Origin: Opitutaceae bacterium
GTDB taxonomy: Bacteria; Verrucomicrobiota; Verrucomicrobiia; Opitutales; Opitutaceae
Length of the DNA: 40,908 nt
Assembly: GCA_028281165.1 (NCBI GenBank)
Contig: JANQKI010000177.1
Location: 1 to 40,908 of the forward strand
Direction: 5' to 3'
Shown: one piece after another, positions 6,995 through 15,278 of the stretch
Position numbering within the stretch: position 1 is the stretch's first letter
Layout: each line of letters starts with the position of its first letter
The notes under the pieces: generated by a model
What the model saw: the letters and a program-made list of their open reading frames with translations, nothing else
What the model was told of the DNA's origin: nothing
Database searches by the model: none
Position numbers and translations under genes: made by a program

Positions 6995-8428
6995 ATGAAT
7001 AAATCGCCCTGTTTCATTTTGAATCCTCTTCAATTTCGCGAACTGATTGCGTCGCTCCTGCTTGTTGGAGCTTTTTTCGCTTATGGCTTTTCCAAAGCTA
7101 TGGCGGACGCTTCCCGACCTAACGTCATCTATATTATAGCCGATGATTTGGGGTACGGCGACTTGTCTTGCTACGGTCAGGATAAGCTAAAAACGCCGAA
7201 CATTGATCGCCTCGCCGTCGAAGGCATGCTCTTTACTAGCCACTATTCGGGCAACACCGTCTGCAGTCCTTCGCGGGCATCCTTAATGACAGGGCAGCAT
7301 CCCGGGCGTGTTTATTGTCGCGGGAACTTTATGAACGAGATAGGGGCCGCCCTTGACCCTGAAATGACGGTTTTGCCTGAGCTGTTTCAAAATGCTGGAT
7401 ACGCAACGGGAGCGTATGGCAAATGGGGACTGGGCGTAACGACTGAGGAGGAGGGTGCTCAGAATCCGCTCATGCACGGGTTTGACGAATTCTACGGATG
7501 GAAAAGCCAGTTGATCGCTCATACCTATTATCCTAACAGCTTAGTTTACAACGGTCGGGAGATCCCTCTGGATGGAAAGGTTTATGTGCATGACGTGATC
7601 ATGGAAAGGGCTCTTTCCTTCATCGAACGTAATGCTGTTTCGGGTACGCCTTTCTTTTGCTATATTCCGACGGCAGTGCCCCATGCGGCTATGCATGCGC
7701 CGCAAGCCCTGCACGACAAGTGGCGAAAGCGGTTCCCTCAATTCGATGATAAAATCGGCAAGTATGGAGCAGGCGAATACGATTCCTGCCCCGACGTGCA
7801 GAACCCGATTGCCGGTTTTGCCGCCATGATGGAGAATCTAGACAATCAGATCGGCTCCATCCTGGCTCGCCTTGAGGCCCTTGGCATCGACGAGAATACT
7901 TTGATTATTTTCACTAGCGATAACGGCCCTCATGGAGAGGGGGGGCACGACCCGAAATTCTGGAATTCCTCAGGCGGCTTGCGAGGCATGAAGCGTCTTA
8001 TGTACGAAGGTGGGATTCGCGTCCCTATGCTTGCAAGGTGGCCGGGAACGATCCAGGCCGCGTCGGTGACGGATCATATCAGCGCCTTTTGGGATGTCGT
8101 GCCTACCATGGCCGATCTTTTAAGCCAAGCTGCGCCAGAACAAGTCGATGGCATTTCTTTCCTCCCCACCTTAAAGGGCAATGCCTCTGGGCAAAAGCAG
8201 CATGAGTATCTGTATTGGGAATTTCTCAGAGGACGGGAGCAGGAGCTTTTTTCTCGAGCCGTTCGTATGGGAAAATGGAAAGCGTATCAGGAAGAGGGAC
8301 ACACTCTTGAAATCTACAATTTGGAGGAAGATCCTTTCGAGCAAAGCGATTTAGCGGCGACTGTTCCTTCCATCGTAAAATCCATCGAACGCATCATGGT
8401 CGAGGCTCATACGCCGTTGCCACGTTGA
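6995..8428 (+). CDS. Secreted formylglycine-dependent sulfatase (S1 family)
   Basis: This 477-residue arylsulfatase-type enzyme hydrolyses sulfate esters, most likely on algal or animal polysaccharides given the marine-type gene content. A hydrophobic N-terminus (about 16-38, ending AMA/DA) suggests export. NVIYIIADDLGYGD gives metal ligands D50-D51. C90-S-P-S-R94 is the C-x-P-x-R signature, where the cysteine is matured to formylglycine, followed by ASLMTG. FTSDNGPHGEGGHD supplies the D-N metal ligands. The length is normal for a complete S1 catalytic and C-terminal subdomain. Maturation needs a formylglycine-generating enzyme or anaerobic maturase, which is not in this window. It is monocistronic and divergent from the SeqA-like gene. 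The exact substrate and S1 subfamily cannot be told by eye. Confidence 0.92.
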   Translation: MNKSPCFILNPLQFRELIASLLLVGAFFAYGFSKAMADASRPNVIYIIADDLGYGDLSCYGQDKLKTPNIDRLAVEGMLFTSHYSGNTVCSPSRASLMTGQHPGRVYCRGNFMNEIGAALDPEMTVLPELFQNAGYATGAYGKWGLGVTTEEEGAQNPLMHGFDEFYGWKSQLIAHTYYPNSLVYNGREIPLDGKVYVHDVIMERALSFIERNAVSGTPFFCYIPTAVPHAAMHAPQALHDKWRKRFPQFDDKIGKYGAGEYDSCPDVQNPIAGFAAMMENLDNQIGSILARLEALGIDENTLIIFTSDNGPHGEGGHDPKFWNSSGGLRGMKRLMYEGGIRVPMLARWPGTIQAASVTDHISAFWDVVPTMADLLSQAAPEQVDGISFLPTLKGNASGQKQHEYLYWEFLRGREQELFSRAVRMGKWKAYQEEGHTLEIYNLEEDPFEQSDLAATVPSIVKSIERIMVEAHTPLPR

Positions 8429-8502
8429 ACGTTCAGCATGTCTCTCCTTCGATAGTCCTCAACGGTGCGGCATGTAGACAGCTGCTACAAAGGGCTTAGG
8501 GC

Positions 8503-9867
8503 TTAGCCATCCACATTCGCCGGGCGGCCTTCGCCTCTGGCTCGTCGCAGATTTTCTACCGCGATCATGTGGCGGTAGTTGGCTTCCAGGCGATTGGTTC
8601 TGGCTTCGGTTAAGGCAACCCTGCTTTCGAGAACGTCAAGCTGGCTGATCGCTCCCGCGTCGTAGCGGCTATCGGCCAAGCGCAAGGCCTCTTCGGCTTG
8701 TTCGACAGATTTAGTAGCCGCTTGCACAAGCTCTTGAGCTTCCATGAATTCTGAGATGGCCTGTCGCACCTCCACTTCGATCTGCAATCTGAGAGCCTCG
8801 CGATCAATCCTGGCTTGTTCCAATTGGGATCGCGCTTGGCGGACTCTTCCGTTGCGACGCATGCCATCGAAAATGTCCCAACTGGCTTCCACGCCGATCG
8901 TCCACCCTTCGGGCCCTGCGTCGAAATCGTCGGAGAACACGCTTTTGCGTTTAGCGTAGGAGCCAACCAGATCCAGCGTCGGACGGTAGTCAGCGGTCGC
9001 TATTTTCAAGCCTGCCTTCCGAGCTTCTTCAAGCACCTGTAAACGCTCGATTTCAGATCGATTGTTCAGAGCGTATTCGAGGCTTTGGAAAAGCTCGAAT
9101 TCTACCGGATCGTATACGAGGCTGCCTTCGAACTCCGGCACTTTGGCCAGATTTTCGGCGTCGCGTCGGTAGTTCGTGTAGCCCATGCTTTGGCGCAATT
9201 GATCTATGGCTACACGAAAATTGCTGCGACGACGTATCAAAGCGGGTTGAGCATTGGCTACGAGAACTTCGGCTCTTAGTACTTCAAATTCGGATACGGT
9301 TCCCGCTTCAAGGCGATTTTCAGCGTCTTGCAGGCTTTCCTGCAAAAGAGCGATGTTCTGTTCCTCGACTTCAATCTGTTCGCGAGCCAAGAGAACGCCG
9401 TAGTAACGCGTTTTCACCTCTAGCACGGCATCCATGATGGTCGATGCCAAGAAAAGACGAGCCGACTCGCGTGTCAGATCCTGGGCCTGGATAGCCGCGC
9501 GAATGCCGCCTCCTTTGTAGAGAGCCTGACGCGCGTCGACGCTTATCCGCCAGTCCTCGGTATTTGGGCTGAAGATTCCGCCGACTGTATCGCTCAAGCC
9601 TTCGTCAAGCCGATCGTAGTTGGCGTTTAAGGACAAGCTCGGCCTTGTCTGAGCCTTCACTTCAACGATCAGACCTTCTTGTTCCTCGATGAACTCGATG
9701 GCTCTTCGAATTTCAAAGTTGTTCTCCAAGGCGAAGTTCAAGGTCGTTTGCAGATCCAGACGATCGGGCACTTCGGGAGGCAAGTCCTGAGCAGAGCTGA
9801 AAACTGACGATAGAACTGCCAGCAAGAGAACTGTGAAGGCTTTTGAACGATTTAAATATTCTTTCAT
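8503..9867 (-). CDS. TolC-family outer membrane efflux channel
   Basis: This 454-residue protein has a signal peptide (about 1-26) and two copies of the outer membrane efflux protein (OEP) repeat, each about 190 residues. They have the long heptad-rich helices of the TolC tunnel (for example AEVLVANAQPALIRRRSNFRVAI and YDAGAISQLDVLESRVALTEARTNR). The ATG overlaps the stop of the RND pump gene by 4 bases (ATGA), so the two are translationally coupled. It is the third gene of the operon adaptor-pump-channel and provides the outer membrane exit duct. The substrate cannot be told from the sequence. Confidence 0.93.
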   Translation of the reverse strand: MKEYLNRSKAFTVLLLAVLSSVFSSAQDLPPEVPDRLDLQTTLNFALENNFEIRRAIEFIEEQEGLIVEVKAQTRPSLSLNANYDRLDEGLSDTVGGIFSPNTEDWRISVDARQALYKGGGIRAAIQAQDLTRESARLFLASTIMDAVLEVKTRYYGVLLAREQIEVEEQNIALLQESLQDAENRLEAGTVSEFEVLRAEVLVANAQPALIRRRSNFRVAIDQLRQSMGYTNYRRDAENLAKVPEFEGSLVYDPVEFELFQSLEYALNNRSEIERLQVLEEARKAGLKIATADYRPTLDLVGSYAKRKSVFSDDFDAGPEGWTIGVEASWDIFDGMRRNGRVRQARSQLEQARIDREALRLQIEVEVRQAISEFMEAQELVQAATKSVEQAEEALRLADSRYDAGAISQLDVLESRVALTEARTNRLEANYRHMIAVENLRRARGEGRPANVDG

Positions 9868-12800
9868 ACTGCAGCCTCCGTATCCGCGTGTTTGTGATCT
9901 TTGGCCAAGAGCATGTAGATCGAAGGAACGACAAACAGGGTGAAAAGGGTTCCAATCGCCATGCCGCCAACTAAAACGAGGCCAATGGAGTTTCTGGCTG
10001 CCGCTCCTGCTCCGGTTACGAAAACGAGCATCATGTGGCCGAATACGGTTGCGGCGGTGGTCATTAGGACAGGTCGAAGGCGGGTGGCGGCTGCCTCGCT
10101 GGCTGCTTTCAGCTTGCTTAGTCCTCGTCGCTGTAACACATTAGCGAATTCGACGATGAGTATGCTGTTTTTGGTGACGAGCCCTATGAGCGTAATCATT
10201 CCGACTTGGGAATAAATATTCCAGGATGTAGTCCAGCCCCAGCTCCAATGCGGCGTCCAAGGATCTCCCGGAGCTCGCAGTCCGGTGAAAAGCAAAGCGC
10301 CAAACATGCCAAGCGGTACGGATCCGATGAGAATGATAAATGGATCGCGGAATGAATTGAATTGAGCCGCCAGTACTAGAAAAACCAATACGAGGGCAAG
10401 AATCAGAGAGGGAAGGAAGCGGCTTCCCTCTTTGCGAAGCTGGCGCGATTCGCCTGCGTAGTCTATCGCGTAGCCGGTCGGCAGGATTTTGGCAGCTTCA
10501 TCTTCCAAGGCTTTAAGGGCCGCGTCCAGTGGAGCCGTTGGGATGCCGGAAATCTTAACCGAGTTCAATTGATTGAAACGGTTGAGGCTGCGCGGCTTCA
10601 CTGAATGCTCTATTGTGGCGAAACTGGATAGCGGTACGAGGTTGCCTGCTGGCCCACGCACATAAATGTTTACGAGATCTTCTGGAGCCAGTCTGCCCGA
10701 ACGCTTTACTTGTGGAATGACCTTGTAGCTACGACCGTCAATCGAGAAGCGGTTTACATAGTTGCCGCCAAGCAGAACGCCTAGGTCGTTGCCAACATCG
10801 GCCAAGTTCAAGCCAAGAGCTGCCACTTTGTCCCGATCGAAAACGATTTCCGATTGCGGTTCGTCGATTTTAACATCGATATCTGGCGGGAAGGCGAAGA
10901 GCCCGCTCCCAGCCACGTTCCAGGCGATTTGCTGGGCGAGAGAAGCCACTTGCTCTGTATCCGCTGTTGAGGATACGATAAATTCTACTGGGAAATTGCT
11001 TCCGCCTGGCAGGGCGGCTGGCAGAACAGGGAAGAGCTGGATGCCAGGAATCGACATAAGGGCAGGCATGATGCTTTGACGAATATCGATGATGTGTCGC
11101 TCCCGCTTATCCCAGGGCTCCACGATCATGCCTCCAAACCCGCTGGTCGGAAAAGTGATCTGAAACGAGTAGTCGTATTCGGGAGTTGAAGCAAAGACGT
11201 CCTGGACTTGTTCAGTGAAGAAGGAGCTTTGTTCGATGGTCGAATTGGAAGGCGTATTCACGATGCTGAATACAACGCCTTGGTCCTCGGTTGGAGCCAA
11301 CTCGGTTGACATGGAGGAGAAAATGAAAAGCGGCAGTATCAATAAAGTAATGACGATCCAAACAGTATATACAGCGGGGCGAACTTGGAGACTCCCCTCG
11401 ATAATGCGATGGTAGCGATTCCTCAATCGATCGAAAAGACGGTTAGTGAAGCCGCACAGCCCCTTTTCCTCGCTCTTGGCGCTAAGGACTTTCGAGGACA
11501 TCATGGGCGATAGCGTCAGGGCGACGATGCTGGAAATGATTACAGCTCCTGCAAGGGTGATGGTAAATTCTCTGAAGAGCGAGCCAGTCAAGCCGCCTTG
11601 AAAAGCGATGGGAGCGTAAACGGCGGCTAGCGTTATGGTTGTCGCGATGATGGGTCCCACTAGTTCTCGAGCCCCCAGCAAAGCGGCATCGAATGGCTTG
11701 TAACCCTCCCGCAAGTGACGCTCCACGTTTTCGACGACAACAATCGCGTCATCCACCACCAGGCCAACGGCCAAGACGATTGCCAGCAAGGTCAGCAGAT
11801 TGATGCTGAAGCCAGCCATCTGCATGAGAAAAACGGCTCCAATGAGCGATACAGGAATGGCCACGACGGGAACCAAAACGGATCGAAACGAGCCGAGAAA
11901 CAGGAAGATGACGACGACGACGATGAGAAGCGTTTCCGATAACGTTGTAACGACTTCCTTTAGAGCGCTGTCGATGTATTCAGTAGCGTCATACGCGATG
12001 CCTCCGGAAAAGCCGACGGGAAAGCGCTTCTGCAAAGCATCCATTTCTTCGCGGACCAGTCCGACTACTTCAAGCGAATTGGCGGAAGGCATAATCCAGA
12101 TGCCCATGAAGACCGCTTTTTCGCCTCCGAAGCGAACGTCCGCATCGTAATCCTCGGCTCCCAAGACGATATCCGCCACGTCTCGCAGGCGAACGATGTT
12201 GTCGGCGTCCTCCCTCAGTACAAGATCGCGAAATTCTTCAACCGATGTTAGGTTCGTGTTGGAACTCAGGTTGACTTGTTGCAAGTTTCCCTTGGTTCTG
12301 CCCACCGCCGAAAGGGTGTTATTAGCCGCGAGGGCCGCTCGAATTTCCGTAGCGCTGATATTGAAGGCAGCCAGTTTTTCCGGCTTGAGCCAGGCTCGTA
12401 TGGCAAAGTTGCGAGCGCCGAGGATGTCTGCGCGCTGGACTCCCGCGACAGCAGTCAAGGCTGGCTGGACGACGCGCGTTAGGTAATCGGTGACCTCATT
12501 TCGTTCCAACTGATCGGATTGAAATCGCAGATACATGGAGGCGAATTGCGTATCTGCCGTTTCAATATTGATGATCGGGACTTCTGCTTCGGGCGGAAGA
12601 TCGCCGCGCACTTGATCAACTTTTGACGATATTTCCGCCAGAGCTTTGGTAGCATCGACATTCAGTTTCAAGCGAGCTGTTATTTGCGAGAGACCTTGGG
12701 TGCTGGTTGACTCCAAATAATCGATACCGTCTGCGGCTGCGATTGCTCGTTCCAGAGGACTGGTGATAAAGCCACGCACCAGATCCGCGTCCGCTCCAAT

Positions 12801-12989
12801 ATAGGGAGTCGATATCCTGACCAAGGCGTTTTCGCTTTGAGGAAACTGTCGTACGGTGAAGCCTCCGGAGCCTTGCGTAGCGGTGAAGATGGCTTGCCCG
12901 CCAGCTATGACGATGACGAGGTTCACCACAATGGCGAGGACCGGTCTTTTGACGAAGAGATCGGTAAAGGCGCTGGATTTATCGCTCAT
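9864..12989 (-). CDS. RND-family multidrug efflux pump, inner membrane subunit (HAE1/AcrB-like)
   Basis: At 1041 residues this is a full-length RND proton antiporter with twelve membrane helices in the 1+5/1+5 arrangement and two large periplasmic loops. The proton-relay aspartate pair is seen in TM4 as GLVVDDAIVVVENVERH. RND family helices are recognisable at TLSPMMSSKVL and near the C-end (GLVTKNSILIVEFAN). The sequence is closer to the MexF/MdtB-like HAE1 branch than to metal exporters, since the metal-type charged helix motif is absent. It starts at ATG 12987-12989, 32 bases after the adaptor gene, and overlaps the TolC-type gene by 4 bases. It would take drugs or other amphiphiles from the periplasm and membrane and pass them to the channel. 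Confidence 0.95.
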   Translation of the reverse strand: MSDKSSAFTDLFVKRPVLAIVVNLVIVIAGGQAIFTATQGSGGFTVRQFPQSENALVRISTPYIGADADLVRGFITSPLERAIAAADGIDYLESTSTQGLSQITARLKLNVDATKALAEISSKVDQVRGDLPPEAEVPIINIETADTQFASMYLRFQSDQLERNEVTDYLTRVVQPALTAVAGVQRADILGARNFAIRAWLKPEKLAAFNISATEIRAALAANNTLSAVGRTKGNLQQVNLSSNTNLTSVEEFRDLVLREDADNIVRLRDVADIVLGAEDYDADVRFGGEKAVFMGIWIMPSANSLEVVGLVREEMDALQKRFPVGFSGGIAYDATEYIDSALKEVVTTLSETLLIVVVVIFLFLGSFRSVLVPVVAIPVSLIGAVFLMQMAGFSINLLTLLAIVLAVGLVVDDAIVVVENVERHLREGYKPFDAALLGARELVGPIIATTITLAAVYAPIAFQGGLTGSLFREFTITLAGAVIISSIVALTLSPMMSSKVLSAKSEEKGLCGFTNRLFDRLRNRYHRIIEGSLQVRPAVYTVWIVITLLILPLFIFSSMSTELAPTEDQGVVFSIVNTPSNSTIEQSSFFTEQVQDVFASTPEYDYSFQITFPTSGFGGMIVEPWDKRERHIIDIRQSIMPALMSIPGIQLFPVLPAALPGGSNFPVEFIVSSTADTEQVASLAQQIAWNVAGSGLFAFPPDIDVKIDEPQSEIVFDRDKVAALGLNLADVGNDLGVLLGGNYVNRFSIDGRSYKVIPQVKRSGRLAPEDLVNIYVRGPAGNLVPLSSFATIEHSVKPRSLNRFNQLNSVKISGIPTAPLDAALKALEDEAAKILPTGYAIDYAGESRQLRKEGSRFLPSLILALVLVFLVLAAQFNSFRDPFIILIGSVPLGMFGALLFTGLRAPGDPWTPHWSWGWTTSWNIYSQVGMITLIGLVTKNSILIVEFANVLQRRGLSKLKAASEAAATRLRPVLMTTAATVFGHMMLVFVTGAGAAARNSIGLVLVGGMAIGTLFTLFVVPSIYMLLAKDHKHADTEAAV

Positions 12990-13021
12990 GGGCTAATCTT
13001 GGTATTTGGCCTGAAAAGCGA

Positions 13022-14152
13022 CTAGGCGTCTTCAGGTTGCGGATTCATCGACACTTCGAAAGCCTTGGAGTTGTCGACTGCCACCGAGCGACCATTGCTT
13101 AATTTGAATACGCCTGAAGTGACAACCTCCTCTCCGGCTTGAACCCCCTCAAGAATCGCAACGAAATCGCCGATCGTTCTGCCAAGCGTGACGAAGCGCT
13201 GTTCAACCACACTTTGTTCGTCTTGGTTTTTCACTACGAAAATGGTGTTGCCGTAGGCTTGATAGTAAACGGATGTGGAAGGAACGGCCACGACGGCGCT
13301 AGGCTCTGGCTGCACGACTTCAACATTGGCAAACATGCCAGGACGGAGAAGGCCTCCTTCGTTTTCAAGGACGGCTCTTACACGAAACATGCGATTCGTT
13401 TCGTCCAGATCCGGATCGATGGCTTCAATCTTTCCTTCGAATTCGAGATCTGGATACGTATCTACGTCGAGCCGAGCCTTGTAGCCATCGGCTACTTTGC
13501 TTACTTGTTGCTGTGGCAGGGAGAAGTCCACGTAAATGGGGTCCATCGATTGAAGAGAGACTACGGCGGTGCCCGGATTCAGGTACTCGCCTACATCGAC
13601 TTGCCTGATGCCGAGTCGACCGGCGAAAGGAGCCGTTATCACTTTCTTCTCTAGATTAGCGGTGATGCGGAGCATTTCCGCTTCGGCTTCGCTAGCTTGA
13701 GCCACGACAGTATCTAATTCCGATTGAGAGATGGCGCGGCTTTGTCTCAGATCCTGAGCGCGCTTTAAATTCAGTCGAGCCAGATTCAGGGTGGCTTTGG
13801 CGGAGGCCAGCTCGGCTTCTTCCGCAGAGGTATCGAGCTCGAACAGGAGGTCGCCTTTCTCAACGTTTTGACCGGACTCGAAATGAATTACCGAAATCGT
13901 CCCAGGTACCTCGGCAGAGATGATAGCTCCTTGAGATGCTCTCAATGTACCTACGGCAGAGACGCTCTCCTCCCAAACCATCTCCGTTGCTACGTAAGAG
14001 GTTACGATTTCCGGTGGGAAAGCGAAGGGCGGCGGTGGTTCAAACTGCTTCTTTTTCACCATAAAGACGCCCATGACGACGACGCCCAGGATGACGAATA
14101 CCATCAGGAACGCTCTTAATAGTTTGGAAGCGAATAGTTTTCCAAGTTTCAT
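13022..14152 (-). CDS. RND efflux periplasmic adaptor (membrane fusion protein)
   Basis: The start is fixed by a perfect AAGGAGGT ribosome binding site ten bases upstream of the ATG at 14150-14152, giving 376 residues; the open frame further upstream has no such signal. An N-terminal membrane anchor (about 13-32) is followed by a Pro-rich stretch. A biotinyl-lipoyl-like half motif follows (GTISVIHFESGQNVEKGDLLFELD), then an alpha-helical hairpin (EEAELASAKATLNLARLNLKRAQDL...). The second lipoyl half is APFAGRLGIRQVDVGEYLNPG, followed by the beta-barrel domain with RPGMFANVEV and a membrane-proximal domain. It is the first gene of the efflux operon and links pump to channel. The strong ribosome binding site is unusual for this window, where most genes lack one. 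Confidence 0.94.
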   Translation of the reverse strand: MKLGKLFASKLLRAFLMVFVILGVVVMGVFMVKKKQFEPPPPFAFPPEIVTSYVATEMVWEESVSAVGTLRASQGAIISAEVPGTISVIHFESGQNVEKGDLLFELDTSAEEAELASAKATLNLARLNLKRAQDLRQSRAISQSELDTVVAQASEAEAEMLRITANLEKKVITAPFAGRLGIRQVDVGEYLNPGTAVVSLQSMDPIYVDFSLPQQQVSKVADGYKARLDVDTYPDLEFEGKIEAIDPDLDETNRMFRVRAVLENEGGLLRPGMFANVEVVQPEPSAVVAVPSTSVYYQAYGNTIFVVKNQDEQSVVEQRFVTLGRTIGDFVAILEGVQAGEEVVTSGVFKLSNGRSVAVDNSKAFEVSMNPQPEDA

Positions 14153-14463
14153 CGTTGCTCTTACCTCCTTGCGTAATGATTTCCCGGATGTCAAACGACT
14201 CGAACTGGCTGGAAAAAGCAACCTTGGAATGGATTTGGATCGGTCTTTAACAATATATGTCTCAAATAGCGGCGCATTTCTTTAAGCTGTTCTGCATCAC
14301 AGGAGTACGTCAGCTAATAGCTTGCCAGATTCATTCGTTTTTCGCGGCTTGAATCTGCAAATCCTGATGAATGCTGCCGCGCTTCCACCGTTTCGCTTGG
14401 TCTTAGCGTAGATCTCGGCAAAGCGATATGGGCATCATCAATTAATGAATGCAATTCGTCGAT
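14153..14463. other. 311-bp leader region of the efflux operon
   Basis: No gene supported. Besides the adaptor ribosome binding site, it contains an inverted repeat CAGATTCA / TGAATCTG (14326-14333 and 14350-14357, 16-base loop), a candidate regulatory dyad about 175 bases before the adaptor ATG. Confidence 0.4.
14163..14170 (-). promoter_or_regulatory. Consensus ribosome binding site of the adaptor gene
   Basis: AAGGAGGT on the minus strand matches the anti-Shine-Dalgarno sequence perfectly, with 10 bases to the ATG at 14152. It decides the start codon of the adaptor. Confidence 0.85.
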
Positions 14464-14745
14464 CTACAAATCCAGAAGATCGGAGAGCGAGACATTGAAG
14501 GCCTTGGCGATTTTGTAGAGGTTGGCCAGAGTGATATTTTTTGTCTCCCCTTTTTCGATACGCTGGTATTGTCGCAACGAAAGTTCGAATTGCTGCATGT
14601 CCTCTTGCGTCAGGTTCCTTTCGGATCTAAGCTGAATGATGCGGCGGCGCAGCTTTGCCGAGTATCGATTGAACGCGTTGTAGTGAACACTGTGTTCGCT
14701 GATGCCTCGGGGATTCGACTGAGGCTCTTTGAATTTGTAGGCCAC
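14464..14745 (-). CDS. Small XRE-family transcriptional regulator
   Basis: The C-terminal 63 residues form a classic Cro/C1-type helix-turn-helix: LRRRIIQLRSERNLTQEDMQ, then SLRQYQRIEKGETKNITLANLYKIAKAFNVSLSDLL. I chose the GTG at 14743-14745 (93 residues), because longer versions run back through sequence of poor coding character that overlaps the opposite gene; there is no strong ribosome binding site. An N-terminal arm of about 30 residues, KFKEPQSNPRGISEHSVHYNAF, precedes the HTH and may mediate dimer contacts. It is upstream of and co-oriented with the efflux operon, and divergent from a small coiled-coil gene. A pair of direct repeats overlaps its start region and could be its own operator. 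Control of the efflux operon is an inference from position. Confidence 0.78.
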   Translation of the reverse strand: MAYKFKEPQSNPRGISEHSVHYNAFNRYSAKLRRRIIQLRSERNLTQEDMQQFELSLRQYQRIEKGETKNITLANLYKIAKAFNVSLSDLLDL

Positions 14746-14746
14746 G

Positions 14747-14794
14747 CGACATATATGGCATGTTTGGGCTTTACTCACTACGACATGTATGGCA
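14747..14794. promoter_or_regulatory. Tandem direct repeats CGACATRTATGGCA between divergent genes
   Basis: CGACATATATGGCA (14747-14760) and CGACATGTATGGCA (14781-14794) match at 13 of 14 positions and start 34 bp apart, about three helical turns. They lie immediately upstream of the XRE gene start and before the divergent small gene. This fits binding of two regulator dimers on one DNA face. The XRE protein beside them is the obvious candidate. Confidence 0.5.
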
Positions 14795-14838
14795 CATTCG
14801 TTTCCGTTTACTGCTCGAGCCCTATCGTCCAAACCTTT

Positions 14839-15126
14839 ATGAAGCCTGAATCCTTGACTGAAAAAAGTCCTGGAAAAGAGACATTTTCCCATGCGACCCG
14901 CGCTTCCGATCGGGCAGAACTGGATTCTTGTAGGGACGAAATGCTTACGCGTATCTCCCATCTGGAAAGAAAGGTAGAGGAAGGCGTAGAGCTGCTTCAC
15001 TTGTGGAAAAATGAAGCTCATGCTTATCGTCTTTTACTGGAGCGAGTCATCGATGGGAACTGCTCGCTCGAGGATGCCAGGAAGGCCGTCTCGAAAAACG
15101 CTTCGATTCAGGATGCTCTATCCTAA
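14839..15126 (+). CDS. Small hypothetical coiled-coil protein
   Basis: From the ATG at 14839 this is 95 residues. The frame is open further upstream, but that part overlaps the XRE gene and has weak coding character. Residues 36-70 are heptad-like and charged (EMLTRISHLERKVEEGVELLHLWKNEAH), predicting a coiled coil. The end (SLEDARKAVSKNASIQDALS) is helical. There is no signal peptide, membrane segment or recognised domain. It is divergent from the XRE regulator gene and may share its control region. No function is proposed. Confidence 0.55.
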   Translation: MKPESLTEKSPGKETFSHATRASDRAELDSCRDEMLTRISHLERKVEEGVELLHLWKNEAHAYRLLLERVIDGNCSLEDARKAVSKNASIQDALS

Positions 15127-15173
15127 TGGAAAAGCGAAAGCGCGACTTCGGTTGTTGAATCTTGGATGAGCCG

Positions 15174-15230
15174 AATTGTCAGCGATGGCCGAATACAAGT
15201 CTTATTCAAGTTTAGCCAGCCATGACAATT
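15174..15230. other. Inverted repeat between convergent genes
   Basis: AATTGTCA (15174-15181) and TGACAATT (15223-15230) form perfect 8-bp arms, extended inward by a partly matching TGGC/GCCA block (about 13 of 16 positions). It lies between the ends of the small coiled-coil gene (+) and the TonB-repeat gene (-). It may end or stabilise transcripts from either side, but there is no clear T run. Confidence 0.35.
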
Positions 15231-15278
15231 TACTGTCTAAGTCGGTATGCCCTTCTGGCTTTGTTAGTTTGAAAGGGA

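Noticed and set aside
8503-14152. The RND operon as a heavy-metal exporter
   Set aside because: The pump lacks the charged membrane motif of metal-type RND proteins and aligns better with the HAE1 multidrug type.
14746-15021. N-terminal extension of the XRE regulator to 185 residues
   Set aside because: The extra part overlaps the opposite small gene and the direct repeats and has no domain; the HTH is complete from the GTG at 14745.
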